64,000 nucleotides of DNA, from NCBI RefSeq assembly GCF_030817595.1, contig NZ_JAUSZN010000001.1, positions 256,001 to 320,000 of the forward strand, written 5' to 3'. The position numbers and the translations under genes are program-made. The DNA is from Neobacillus niacini. GTDB taxonomy: Bacteria > Bacillota > Bacilli > Bacillales > Cytobacillaceae. Shown here piece after piece: positions 39,429 through 48,032 of the stretch (position 1 is its first letter; the number at the start of each line of letters is the position of its first letter). The notes under the pieces are model-generated. The model searched no databases. It was given only the letters and a program-made list of their open reading frames with translations, and was not told where the DNA came from.

Positions 39429-40607
39429 CTAATTTTCTTTTTCAATTCGGATGAAGAACGGAATAATGAGGCTTAGAAATAGTATTCCGGCCAATGATGC
39501 AAACGTAATCAAATGACCGCCGATTTTGACTAATTCGATTGATACAATAGGTCCGATAGAGGCACCTGTAAAAGCCATAAACATATGAAATGAAACAGCG
39601 GTACCACGGGAATGTCCGGCTAACTGTCCAATCAATGAGATTATAGTAGGAAGAGTCAAGGAAATACCGGTAACAAATAAGACACTCATAATTAAAAGTA
39701 AATATAAATCTGAAGTAAACCCCTGGATTCCTAAACCAATACCAGATAGTGTTAAACCAGTCCATAAGATATTTTTAAATCCAAATTTAGCAACCAGACG
39801 GCCCGCAAATGGAGAGATGAACATCCCAATAATACCAACAGCTCTAATCAATAGAATTTCCCAGTGGTTTAATCCAAAGTCAGGACCGCGTAGATAACTT
39901 TCTAGGGTTGTATAATAGCCAACTAGTGAAATAAAGATCACTGATGAAACAATATAACAAATTGGTAGACTATTTTGTTTTAATATTGCTCCAACCTTAA
40001 AAAAAGTAGAGAATAGCGTCCCTTCGGGCTTTTGGTTTCCATCCCTTGGTATAAAATAAGCAATTAAAATAGCAGATATCAAATAAATCACAAATAAAAT
40101 ATAGTATGTATAAGACCAATCTAGTTTTAGAATTACGAAGCTACTAAAGAGTTGACCTACAATAGCGGCCATTAAAAATGCAGTACTAATAAATCCGATG
40201 ATTGTTCCCCTTTTATTAGATGGGAAAATCTCCATTCCCAGAGCTAAAACAGAAGGGGGAAACATGGATGCCGCTAGCCCTTCGACAGCTTGAAGTATGA
40301 CAAACGAAGAAAAACTACTGGCACTCCCTATTAAAGGAGTTACAACTATAAGTAAAATCAGCCCGGTTATCATCAAGTGTTTTCTTCCGTATCGGTCGGA
40401 CAAAATGCCAAATATAAGACCTCCAATAGCAAATGACAAAGAAAAGGCACTGCTTGTCCAAGCAGCTTGTGATAAGGTCACTTCATAGGTTCTGGAAATT
40501 ACTGGAACCAACGGAATGGTAAGATATAAAGAGGATACAACCACTAACGAACACCAGAAAAGGATTACGGTTATAATGGATTCATTCAAGTTGAAATCAC
40601 TTTTCAA
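39429..40607 (-). CDS. MFS efflux transporter (YbcL/YcxA/DHA1-like)
   Basis: 392 residues from the TTG at 40607, placed seven bases after AAGGAGG; the longer frame to 40625 would include that ribosome site. Twelve membrane segments; drug/proton antiporter motifs GILSDRYGRKHLMI after helix 2 and PSNKRGTIIGF. Substrate unknown. It is convergent with the LysR gene and divergent in theme from the hydrolases to its right. Such pairs often export a toxic metabolite sensed by the LysR protein. Confidence 0.88.
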   Translation of the reverse strand: MKSDFNLNESIITVILFWCSLVVVSSLYLTIPLVPVISRTYEVTLSQAAWTSSAFSLSFAIGGLIFGILSDRYGRKHLMITGLILLIVVTPLIGSASSFSSFVILQAVEGLAASMFPPSVLALGMEIFPSNKRGTIIGFISTAFLMAAIVGQLFSSFVILKLDWSYTYYILFVIYLISAILIAYFIPRDGNQKPEGTLFSTFFKVGAILKQNSLPICYIVSSVIFISLVGYYTTLESYLRGPDFGLNHWEILLIRAVGIIGMFISPFAGRLVAKFGFKNILWTGLTLSGIGLGIQGFTSDLYLLLIMSVLFVTGISLTLPTIISLIGQLAGHSRGTAVSFHMFMAFTGASIGPIVSIELVKIGGHLITFASLAGILFLSLIIPFFIRIEKEN

Positions 40608-40710
40608 AAATTTACCTCCTTGCAAGATTTTATAGAATAGAAAAGGTTAGTCTGAAAAATCATGACATACCCTTATCAAGTATCCAAAGTTAAAAATAAT
40701 TCAATTTAAG

Positions 40711-40750
40711 CAGCCTAAGTCCGTGAAATAACGGGCTTAGACTGTTTTTT
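40711..40750. terminator. hairpin between the MFS and YcaC-like genes
   Basis: TAAGTCCGT pairs with ACGGGCTTA inside CAG/CTG, followed on the plus strand by seven T. The minus-strand side, where it would stop the YcaC-like gene, lacks a clean T run. Confidence 0.5.
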
Positions 40751-40870
40751 TAAACCGTAAATAATAGAAATATCTATCGATTCACAGCTTGCATGGTTGC
40801 TTCCATGACTTGGAATATATGTAGATATTTGAACATAGCAAATATATCCACTTATATGATGTTAGGATTT

Positions 40871-41512
40871 CTAATTTCCTTCGTGTCCACCAAACATTGT
40901 ATGGGCATATAATACACCCGACCCGTAGGCTCCACCGTGGTCCATTACGATATCCATGACAGCATCGTAACTAGCTTGACGACTCCAATCACGCTGATAT
41001 TCCAATAGGACACTCTCCCATGTAACCGGAATAGCACCAGCTTGAATCATACGTTGAATGGACATACTGTGCGCCTCAACAGATGTACCACCAGAGGCGT
41101 CTGTTACAATATAAACCTCGTAACCATCTTTAAGTGCAGAAATTGTGGGTAGAGCCAGACACACTTCGGTCCATAAGGCTGCAATAACCAATTTCTTACG
41201 CCCCGTCTTTTTTACAGCTTCCAAAAAGTTTTCATCTTCCCATGCATTCATGCTAGTACGGTCTATCGGTTTTTGTTCAGGGAAAACTTCTTGGACTTGT
41301 GGCTGTAGTGGGCCTGAGAATGTATCCGAAGCAACCGTAGTTAGTATAAGTGGTACATTGAACACTTTCGCTGTTTTAGCTAATCCCACCGTGTTGTTAA
41401 TAATAGTTTGTCGATCGTTGCTCTGTACCCCGAAAAGCATTTGAGGCTGATGATCAATAAGGATTACTACAGAGTTATCGGGAGTGAGCAAATCAGAATT
41501 GGCGTGAAACAT
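40871..41512 (-). CDS. isochorismatase-like cysteine hydrolase (YcaC family)
   Basis: 213 residues. The catalytic triad of the family can be read: Asp in LIDHQPQML, Lys in GRKKLVIAALW and Cys in TEVCLALP. YcaC-type hydrolases act on small amides or esters, but physiological substrates are mostly unknown. The C-terminal tail YGSGVLYAHTMFGGHEGN is typical of the subgroup. It is transcribed away from the XapX/amidohydrolase pair, sharing the 280-base intergenic region with it. No ECF41-type site was found on its strand. Confidence 0.9.
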   Translation of the reverse strand: MFHANSDLLTPDNSVVILIDHQPQMLFGVQSNDRQTIINNTVGLAKTAKVFNVPLILTTVASDTFSGPLQPQVQEVFPEQKPIDRTSMNAWEDENFLEAVKKTGRKKLVIAALWTEVCLALPTISALKDGYEVYIVTDASGGTSVEAHSMSIQRMIQAGAIPVTWESVLLEYQRDWSRQASYDAVMDIVMDHGGAYGSGVLYAHTMFGGHEGN

Positions 41513-41791
41513 TTTAAATTCCTACTTTCGTTATATTAGATACAGCAGAATTCACAGATTATGAAGTGCTGTTCTAATTTATAGTATTTGAATACCATTT
41601 CTTTAATCAATTGCAAATTTTCTATAAATCCCATAGGCGGAGACTATAATTCGTTTTACTATATATTTCATAGATTTTACCTATGTGTCCTATAGGAAAA
41701 ACAATATTGATAGTTTCCTAACTATTTTATTAGACTTAAACAGGCGGAATGGTCAGCAAAAAAACTAATCACTTTAGGAGGTAGATAGTTA

Positions 41792-41962
41792 ATGGGTTCT
41801 GTTTTTTTAGCTTTAGGTACAGGTATCATCATTGGCTTAATTTTTCAATCACTTCGTATTCCGTCTCCCGCTCCCCCTATGCTAGGGTTAATTGGTCTAG
41901 TTGGAATGTTCTTAGGGCAACGGCTTGTTCCTTGGATTAAGATATGGTTGAACCATCAATGA
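41792..41962 (+). CDS. XapX domain small membrane protein
   Basis: 56 residues, ATG behind TTTAGGAGG. Two hydrophobic helices with GTGIIIGLIFQSLRIPSPAPP and LGLIGLVGMFLG, the pattern of the XapX family. Function is unknown. It is 40 bases upstream of the amidohydrolase and almost certainly in the same transcript. It is too short to be picked up by simple gene-length cut-offs. Confidence 0.85.
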   Translation: MGSVFLALGTGIIIGLIFQSLRIPSPAPPMLGLIGLVGMFLGQRLVPWIKIWLNHQ

Positions 41963-42002
41963 TTGTTAACTAAACATTATTTTATAAGGAGGTAAATAGA
42001 TT

Positions 42003-43829
42003 ATGTCACTAGAAACAAACACTGTTGAGGCAGAAATATTGATTTACAATGCAAATATTGTGACGATGGACAAAGCAAATCCGATGGCTACAGCAGTTGC
42101 GATTAGGGGTGACCGTTTCTTAGCTGTGGGTAACGAATCTGAAGTAATGCAATACAAAGGATCATCAACTAAAGTGATTGATGCAAATCAACGACTTCTG
42201 ATCCCTGGATTAAATGACTCCCACATTCATCTCATACGCGGAGGATTAAATTTTAACTTAGAGCTGCGTTGGGATGGAGTTCCATCAGTGGCTGATGCCT
42301 TGCGCAAGTTGAAACAACAAGTGGACCGAACTCCTGCACCTCATTGGGTTCGGGTAGTTGGCGGCTGGACTGAGTTTCAATTTCAGGAACGTCGAATGCC
42401 GACCTTGGAGGAAATTAATCGGATTGCTCCGGATACACCTGTATTTATTCTTAATTTATACCGTCAAGCATTCTTGAATAAGGCAGCTCTTCGTGCAGTT
42501 GGATATACAAAGGATACACCTAACCCTCCTGGAGGAGAGATACAACGTGACAAAAAAGGCAATCCAACTGGAATGCTTATTGCTCGGCCAAATGCATCGA
42601 TATTATATGCAACTTTAGCACGTGGACCAAAGTTGTCATTTCAAGACCAAATGAATTCAACACGTTTATTTATGAGGGAATTGAACCGGTTTGGTATCAC
42701 TAGTGTAATAGACGCTGGCGGCGGTGCCCAGAATTACCCTGATGATTATCAGGTTTTTGAGGAATTGGATAAGCTTGGCGATATAACAGTCCGTACTGCG
42801 TATAACCTATTTACACAACATCCAGATCAGGAGCTAGACGACTTTAAAACATGGACGTCCAGTACTAAACCATATACTGGTAGTCCTTACTATCGGCACA
42901 ATGGTGCTGGTGAGATGCTTGTTTATAGCGCAGCGGATTTTGAGGATTTTGTCGAACCCCGCCCCGAACTGCCAGCTGTAATGGACTCGGATTTATTTAA
43001 GGTAACGGAGCATCTCGTTCAGAATCGTTGGCCATTCCGCTTACACGCAACGTATGGTGAATCGATTTCGCGATTCCTAGATGTTTTTGAAAGAGTGAAC
43101 AAAGAAGTACCATTCAAAGATTTACGCTGGATATTGGACCACGCCGAAACAATTCGAGAACAGGACTTAGAACGTGTAGTTGAATTAGGAGGTTCGATAG
43201 CTGTACAAAATCGAATGGCATTCCAAGGAGAATATTTTGTAGATAGATATGGTTCTCAAGCTGCTGAAAACACTCCTCCTATAACAAAGATGCTTTCAGC
43301 TGGTTTGAATGTAGGTGTGGGTACAGATGCTACACGGGTGGCCAGCTACAACCCTTGGGTTTCCTTGTATTGGTTGGTCACTGGAAAAACAGTTGGCGGG
43401 TTAAGTCTGTATCCAGCTTCTAATCGATTAGAGCGACAACAAGCTCTTTCTATGTATACTGCTGGAAATGCATGGTTCTCTGCAGAGGAAGATTTAAAGG
43501 GACAAATCAAAGAAGGCCAATATGCAGACTTATCGATACTTTCCGCTAATTTCTTCGATGTATCGGATGAAGAAATCAAGCATATCGAGTCGGTATTAAC
43601 AGTAGTCGGCGGAAAGATCGTCTATGGGTCTGTCGAATTTCAAAGACTATCGCCTCCAGCTCCGAAAGCTAGTCCTGACTGGTCACCATACAATTACTTT
43701 GGAGGATATGATAATAATTCTAAAATTGGAGGAAGTGGGTTAATGTCTCATAAGAGCCATCTACATACCTGTAATCATCACCATCATCACGGCAGCGGGT
43801 TCTGTGATTTGGATTGCTTCGTCTTTTAA
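42003..43829 (+). CDS. YtcJ-like amidohydrolase with histidine-rich tail
   Basis: 608 residues, metal-dependent amidohydrolase family 3. Metal ligands are visible in NDSHIHLIRGG, LHATYGES, ILDHAETI and GVGTDATRV. The N-terminal beta domain begins IYNANIVTMDKANPM. No signal peptide. The last 30 residues are unusual: HKSHLHTCNHHHHHGSGFCD then CF, a His/Cys-rich tail likely to bind metal. AGGAGG ribosome site; operon with the XapX gene. Substrate unknown, probably a cyclic amide or similar small molecule; the adjacent YcaC hydrolase may act in the same pathway. Confidence 0.9.
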   Translation: MSLETNTVEAEILIYNANIVTMDKANPMATAVAIRGDRFLAVGNESEVMQYKGSSTKVIDANQRLLIPGLNDSHIHLIRGGLNFNLELRWDGVPSVADALRKLKQQVDRTPAPHWVRVVGGWTEFQFQERRMPTLEEINRIAPDTPVFILNLYRQAFLNKAALRAVGYTKDTPNPPGGEIQRDKKGNPTGMLIARPNASILYATLARGPKLSFQDQMNSTRLFMRELNRFGITSVIDAGGGAQNYPDDYQVFEELDKLGDITVRTAYNLFTQHPDQELDDFKTWTSSTKPYTGSPYYRHNGAGEMLVYSAADFEDFVEPRPELPAVMDSDLFKVTEHLVQNRWPFRLHATYGESISRFLDVFERVNKEVPFKDLRWILDHAETIREQDLERVVELGGSIAVQNRMAFQGEYFVDRYGSQAAENTPPITKMLSAGLNVGVGTDATRVASYNPWVSLYWLVTGKTVGGLSLYPASNRLERQQALSMYTAGNAWFSAEEDLKGQIKEGQYADLSILSANFFDVSDEEIKHIESVLTVVGGKIVYGSVEFQRLSPPAPKASPDWSPYNYFGGYDNNSKIGGSGLMSHKSHLHTCNHHHHHGSGFCDLDCFVF

Positions 43830-43894
43830 TTCAAAATAGAAATTAATAAATTTATTATGCACCATACAAAAGAGTTCAAATTAAAAACTAAACT

Positions 43895-43932
43895 AAAAAA
43901 CAACCTCTCCATTTTTGGAAAGGTTGTTTTTT
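43895..43932 (+). terminator. terminator after the amidohydrolase
   Basis: AAAAAACAACCT pairs with AGGTTGTTTTTT, with CTCC/GGAA inside the loop. Confidence 0.8.
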
Positions 43933-43974
43933 AACGACGCGTTGAACTCAACCTTTTCAAGTGAAAAAGTGAAT

Positions 43975-44001
43975 TGTCACAAAAGTAATGTCAGATTCGT
44001 T
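43975..44001 (+). promoter_or_regulatory. ECF41-type promoter C
   Basis: TGTCAC (43975-43980), 17 bases, CGTT (43998-44001) then ATATAT. The downstream leader GATGGAGTGAAAC resembles that after site B (GATTGGAGTGAAAA). Confidence 0.75.
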
Positions 44002-44160
44002 ATATATGAGAGTGTGATCAATGGATGGAGTGAAACTAGGGAACCACACTTAGGGGAATTGAAAATAACAATTTTTTTAAAACTTGTACAAAATTAAACA
44101 AACAGGCTCATAAATGAACTTTTAGGAGAAGCCAATTTAATAAGAAAAAGGGGATATTAC

Positions 44161-45162
44161 ATGGTATATCAAGCTAATGAAAATCGATATGAAAGTATGA
44201 AATACAATCGAACTGGAAATTCCGGACTCTTACTTCCTGCAATTTCTTTAGGATTGTGGCATAACTTCGGAGGCGTTGATCCTTTTGAAAATGGTCGTGC
44301 TATGCTACGTAAGGCATTTGACTTAGGTATCACTCACTTTGATTTAGCAAATAACTATGGGCCACCGGCAGGTTCTGCAGAAGAAATGTTAGGTTCCGTT
44401 TTAAAAAATGATTTTGCTCCTTATCGGGATGAATTAATTATTTCAACTAAGGCTGGTTTCAAAATGTGGGATGGACCGTATGGAGATTGGGGGTCAAAGA
44501 AGTATCTTATTTCAAGTCTTGATCAAAGTTTAAAGCGTATGGGATTAGAATATGTAGATATTTATTATTCACATCGTCCAGATCCGAATACTCCACTTGA
44601 AGAAACCATGGGCGTTTTAGACCTTATCGTCCGTCAAGGAAAGGCATTATATGTGGGGCTTTCTAATTACAATCCAGAACAAACGTCTCAGGCCATTAAA
44701 ATCCTTGATAATCTCGGAACGCCTCTATTATTACATCAACCAAACTATTCAATGTTTAACCGTTGGATAGAAGATGGTTTACAGGATGTTTTAGAAGAAA
44801 ATGGTGTTGGTTCTATTGCTTACATTCCATTAGCCCAAGGATTATTAACGAACAAATACCTAAATGGGATTCCTGCTGATTCGAGAGCCGCTAGTTCAAC
44901 TAGTTTCTTAAGAAAAAATCAAGTAACGGAAGAATTTGTTAATAAAGCGAATCGACTAAATGATATCGCAGCAGAACGAGGACAGAGTCTTGCTCAAATG
45001 TCACTTGCATGGGTATTAAGAGGCGGACGTATAACGTCAGCCATTATTGGTGCTAGTAAAGTGAGTCAAATTGAAGAAAATGTTGGGGCATTAATGAATC
45101 TAGAGTTTTCAAATGAAGAATTGTTGAGAATTGAAGAGATATTAAATAGTAAGTTTGAGTAA
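44161..45162 (+). CDS. aldo/keto reductase (YghZ-like)
   Basis: 333 residues, TIM-barrel NADPH oxidoreductase. Catalytic tetrad in family positions: Asp and Tyr in FDLANNYGPP, Lys in IISTKAGF, His in YYSHRPDP. Cofactor-binding IIGASKVSQIEEN is near the end. YghZ-type enzymes reduce glyceraldehyde-3-phosphate or methylglyoxal-like carbonyls; this one may detoxify aldehydes. Transcription is predicted from ECF41-type promoter C. AAGGGG ribosome site. Confidence 0.92.
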   Translation: MVYQANENRYESMKYNRTGNSGLLLPAISLGLWHNFGGVDPFENGRAMLRKAFDLGITHFDLANNYGPPAGSAEEMLGSVLKNDFAPYRDELIISTKAGFKMWDGPYGDWGSKKYLISSLDQSLKRMGLEYVDIYYSHRPDPNTPLEETMGVLDLIVRQGKALYVGLSNYNPEQTSQAIKILDNLGTPLLLHQPNYSMFNRWIEDGLQDVLEENGVGSIAYIPLAQGLLTNKYLNGIPADSRAASSTSFLRKNQVTEEFVNKANRLNDIAAERGQSLAQMSLAWVLRGGRITSAIIGASKVSQIEENVGALMNLEFSNEELLRIEEILNSKFE

Positions 45163-45168
45163 AGTTAC

Positions 45169-45209
45169 GAAAACCTACTTTCATTTTTTTATTTTGAAGG
45201 TAGGTTTTT
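45169..45209 (+). terminator. terminator after the aldo/keto reductase
   Basis: AAAACCTAC pairs with GTAGGTTTT around a T-rich loop. Confidence 0.75.
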
Positions 45210-45391
45210 GTTGTTAGAAAGTAGTTTAGAACAATCTAATTCTAAACGCTAATATAGAATTAATAAAAAAGTGAATCAAATTGAATTTTACAAGATTGCA
45301 TATTCAATCAAATAAAACGAAAGACATTTCTCCTACCCATTCTTTTCAAGTTAAGAAATGAGATACAAAAGATCTTACTAAATAAAAATTA

Positions 45392-45433
45392 AAAAAGCTT
45401 AAACGGCTATCTACTAGCCCTTTAAGCTTTTTA
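45392..45433. terminator. hairpin downstream of the sigma factor gene
   Basis: AAAAGCTTAAA pairs with TTTAAGCTTTT; it could stop transcription from either side. The 120 bases between it and the sigma gene stop codon contain an open minus-strand frame without a start, perhaps a gene remnant; I recognise nothing in it. Confidence 0.6.
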
Positions 45434-45556
45434 GGTATTTATAAGATAATGAAAGGTAATCATCCGCTGCTATTACAATCTCCATGGGCCAATCTTGTTC
45501 GTTTGATATATTTGATTTTATACGATCTCTTTGTGTGTCTTTTGTAATAAATTATT

Positions 45557-46420
45557 TCATATTCTTACATGTTTCAGCTTGTCTGGATTCCGGACCATAT
45601 ATATGTTGCGAATCCTATTATTTTCGACATGAATCATCCCGACTGTGTGAATACCTTCGTTAGAACGAAGAATAAGAGCGGGTTGTCCGTTAATTTGACT
45701 GATTTCAATATGTGATATTCCTTCAATCATTGATGCCTGACGTAGAGGGCCAAACAGAAACTCTGCAACATAATCTCGTGTTTCAATTGGTTCAACAGCG
45801 GCCGTTACTTTGCCACCGCCATCTGAGACCAGTACAACATTTTGATCAAGCATAGATATGACCTGATTCAGGTTCCCTTGTTTGAGTGCTATGATAAAAT
45901 CATGAACTAAATCTTGAGAAGCAGCTTCAGAATGAACTTCCTCTTCAGAATTAATCCCCATCTTTGCATTTGCACGGCTGAATATTTTGCGGCAATTCGC
46001 TTCGCTTTTTTCTATGTGTTCTGCTATCTCATGATATTCAAAGCTAAGTGCTTCACGAAGGACAAAAACGACACGTTCCGTTGGTGTAAGCTTTTCAAGT
46101 AGCACAAGTATCCCATAAGACAATTCATCGTCACGGATGACTGAGTCCATTGAATCTTCTTCAGAATTAGATAAGGGTTCAGGAAGCCATTCTCCAAAAT
46201 ATTGTTCTCGCTTCTTGCGAGCTGTTTTTTGTAAATCATAACATCGATTTGTTACCATTTTACAAAGATAAGCTTTAGGTTCACCCAACTTCTCCGGAGG
46301 TACGTCATATAATTTTAAAAAAACGTCATGGACAACATCTTCCGCATCTGAAACAGATCCTGTCAGTTGGTAGGCGAGTTTAAAAAGCAACTTTTTATAT
46401 TTTTCGTACATTTCTTGCAT
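45557..46420 (-). CDS. ECF41-type RNA polymerase sigma factor (SigJ-like) with fused SnoaL-like domain
   Basis: 287 residues. Sigma region 2 (about 5-70, AYQLTGSVSDAEDVVHDVFL) and region 4 (about 105-155, LTPTERVVFVLREALSFEYH) are followed by a C-terminal SnoaL-like domain. Two hallmarks of the ECF41 group are present: the linker motif WLPEP (in EWLPEPLSNS) and DGGGK in the C-terminal domain. These sigma factors have no anti-sigma; the fused domain controls activity. Known members recognise TGTCAC/CGTC-type promoters and usually drive one neighbouring oxidoreductase or carboxymuconolactone decarboxylase gene. Here six matching sites lie within 12 kb, one upstream of this gene. Confidence 0.94.
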   Translation of the reverse strand: MQEMYEKYKKLLFKLAYQLTGSVSDAEDVVHDVFLKLYDVPPEKLGEPKAYLCKMVTNRCYDLQKTARKKREQYFGEWLPEPLSNSEEDSMDSVIRDDELSYGILVLLEKLTPTERVVFVLREALSFEYHEIAEHIEKSEANCRKIFSRANAKMGINSEEEVHSEAASQDLVHDFIIALKQGNLNQVISMLDQNVVLVSDGGGKVTAAVEPIETRDYVAEFLFGPLRQASMIEGISHIEISQINGQPALILRSNEGIHTVGMIHVENNRIRNIYMVRNPDKLKHVRI

Positions 46421-46478
46421 ATTTTCACTTCCATTCTCTTTCTACCATTCACTAATTCGTAGCATTGGCTTCATATAA

Positions 46479-46506
46479 AACGAGCTGATGTAACAATTTT
46501 GTGACA
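46479..46506 (-). promoter_or_regulatory. ECF41-type promoter F (autoregulation)
   Basis: On the minus strand TGTCAC (46506-46501), 18 bases, CGTT (46482-46479) then TTATAT. It is 59 bases upstream of the sigma gene start. The spacer is one base longer than in sites A-E. Confidence 0.55.
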
Positions 46507-46660
46507 AAATATAGTATTTTTTTCTTAAATAAATCTTTAACATATATAACATTTCCAACTACATTCCATATATGTATACCTTTAAAATAATATGGAAAAA
46601 CGATTAACCTTAATAAAAAAGAAGGAGAATTTTTTTAATAACCCTTTTAATTGAACACCT

Positions 46661-46687
46661 TGTCACAGAATGAATCACTTAGTCGTT
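46661..46687 (+). promoter_or_regulatory. ECF41-type promoter D
   Basis: TGTCAC (46661-46666), 17 bases, CGTT (46684-46687), ATATA. The GTCACAGAATG and CACTTAGTCGTTATAT segments also occur in site E, 208 bases away. No coding sequence follows within 170 bases; a hairpin GGAAGCAG/CTGCTTCC (46713-46744) does. Confidence 0.7.
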
Positions 46688-46712
46688 ATATAGGCGTAGA
46701 TGGAGAAGTAAA

Positions 46713-46744
46713 GGAAGCAGTATTGCAAAAGGTTAGCTGCTTCC
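46713..46744 (+). ncRNA. possible structured leader or small RNA downstream of promoter D
   Basis: Perfect 8-base stem GGAAGCAG/CTGCTTCC with a 16-base loop begins about 25 bases after promoter D. No protein-coding frame with a ribosome site follows before promoter E. No T run, so a 3' end cannot be placed. Confidence 0.25.
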
Positions 46745-46868
46745 AAAAGATCAACTAATACTTCATCTGAATTTAAACAATAATTAATCAAGGGGGATTG
46801 TAACTGGTAGGTAAACGTAGGGATAATCATTGAATAAGAACGAACCAATCTAATTCTAATAGGCTGCT

Positions 46869-46895
46869 TGTCACAGAATGGGACACTTAGTCGTT
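46869..46895 (+). promoter_or_regulatory. ECF41-type promoter E
   Basis: TGTCAC (46869-46874), 17 bases, CGTT (46892-46895), ATATAT. It leaves a leader of about 150 bases before the carboxymuconolactone-decarboxylase-like gene. Confidence 0.8.
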
Positions 46896-47049
46896 ATATA
46901 TTTGAAGGCAAATGAAGGTGAAGATGATATCGGATAAGGTACTTTTAATTCGGGAATAATCTTTACTGATTGACCTTCTAATTGTGTATTTACAGTTACA
47001 TGTTTATACATTGATTACAATTAATAAGGAAAAGAGAGGTATACGAATT

Positions 47050-47529
47050 ATGACTGAACGTATTAATTATATGAAAGAATCACCAGAATTTTTTAAAAAA
47101 TTGATGGAACTTAGCATGCAAGAGAAGGAAAGTTCAATTGAAGAATCAACCCGTCATTTAGTTCACATCAGAGCTTCACAAATGAATGGATGCGGCTTTT
47201 GCTTAGATATGCACGTTAAAGAAGCTAAAATCCATGGAGAGAGAGAGCTTCGTCTTTATCACATCCCAATTTGGCGTGAATCAACACTATTTAGTCCACG
47301 TGAGCGTGCGGCACTAGCATGGACAGAGATTTTGACAAAGATGCCTGAGCATGGTGTACCTGATGACCTTTATGACCGTGTTCGTGGTCAGTTTTCAGAA
47401 AAAGAGTTATCAGATCTTACCTTCTCAGTTATGGCAATTAATGCTTGGAACCGTGTTAATGTTGCTTTCCAAACGGAACCAGGATCAGCTGACAAAGCGT
47501 ATGGATTAACAAAAGCTGGCCTAAGCTAA
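47050..47529 (+). CDS. carboxymuconolactone decarboxylase/AhpD-like alkylhydroperoxidase
   Basis: 159 residues from the ATG at 47050 behind AGAGAGG; the frame extends upstream without a ribosome site. The AhpD-like active site can be read as the CxxC pair in NGCGFCLDMHVKEA with the nearby His, and RERAALAWTE downstream. Such proteins reduce peroxides or act in poorly known redox steps. They are the classical neighbours and targets of ECF41 sigma factors, and promoter E lies directly upstream. Single-gene transcript. Confidence 0.93.
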   Translation: MTERINYMKESPEFFKKLMELSMQEKESSIEESTRHLVHIRASQMNGCGFCLDMHVKEAKIHGERELRLYHIPIWRESTLFSPRERAALAWTEILTKMPEHGVPDDLYDRVRGQFSEKELSDLTFSVMAINAWNRVNVAFQTEPGSADKAYGLTKAGLS

Positions 47530-47548
47530 AATTTATATAAGCAATATG

Positions 47549-47585
47549 ATATCGACCATGAGGTAGTGGCAACATCGACTTCTCT
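47549..47585 (+). repeat. short repeat X, inverted relative to 52461-52497
   Basis: A 37-base segment matching 52461-52497 in the opposite orientation with about two or three mismatches (core GACCATGAGGTAGTGGC). Read on the minus strand it could encode ...REVDVATTSWSIS, similar to the other copy, so it may be the tail of a lost gene. Confidence 0.55.
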
Positions 47586-47586
47586 A

Positions 47587-47690
47587 GGTGTCAACACGAT
47601 TTTCTGATGAATGTTAAACTAAGAGAATTTCATAAATCAATAAAACAGAAAAACCGGTATCTTTAGGGATATGGGTTTTTCTGTTTTTCT
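47587..47690 (+). repeat. repeat Y with terminator, direct copy of 52514-52617
   Basis: About 100 bases nearly identical to 52514-52617, ending in a terminator hairpin (AAACAGAAAAACC/GGGTTTTTCTGTTT, 47643-47689). It begins GGTGTCAACAC; in the other copy GGTGTAACAC. The 47691-48290 stretch that follows holds no recognisable gene apart from the small frame at 47904. Confidence 0.7.
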
Positions 47691-47903
47691 GATCATAAGT
47701 TCTATAAGCAAATATACCGAAGAGAACAAAGCATTACTCAGAGGGAAATTCAATAATTTTTCGTATGTTGTAATACGCACGTTCAAATTAAAGTATGAAC
47801 CCAACATGGTTAACTAAATAAAGTAAATTATTCAATTTATGGAAATAGGGATGTATGCGCTCATATTCCCAAGATACACATGGGAACCAGAGGAAGACTA
47901 AAA

Positions 47904-48032
47904 ATGCCAGTATGGCAATATCCAAAAGAATTGTGGTTGGATAAAAAGTTTCATTATGAAAAAGAAAAACATGGGGAAATGCGAGAAAAAATAACTTCCA
48001 AAATTATAGAGCTGATGAAACAAGCGTATTAA
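47904..48032 (+). CDS. small open frame, possible gene remnant
   Basis: 42 residues (MPVWQYPKELWLDKKFHYEK then a charged helix), ATG eight bases after AGAGGAAG. It is not recognised. The Trp-rich start and helical end look like the C-terminal tail of a larger enzyme such as a sulphatase. It lies in a stretch of decayed genes, so a remnant is at least as likely as a functional small gene. Confidence 0.3.
   Translation: MPVWQYPKELWLDKKFHYEKEKHGEMREKITSKIIELMKQAY

Noticed and set aside
41527..41536. TTCGTTATAT upstream of the YcaC-like gene as another ECF41 site
   Set aside because: It is on the plus strand, pointing away from the gene, and has no TGTCAC 17 bases upstream.
45435..45556. Open minus-strand frame after the sigma factor gene
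   Set aside because: No start codon or ribosome site, about 40 codons, no recognisable motif; at best a gene tail.
46801..46830. AAGGGGGATTG after promoter D as a gene start
   Set aside because: The TTG is followed at once by TAA, so no protein is encoded.
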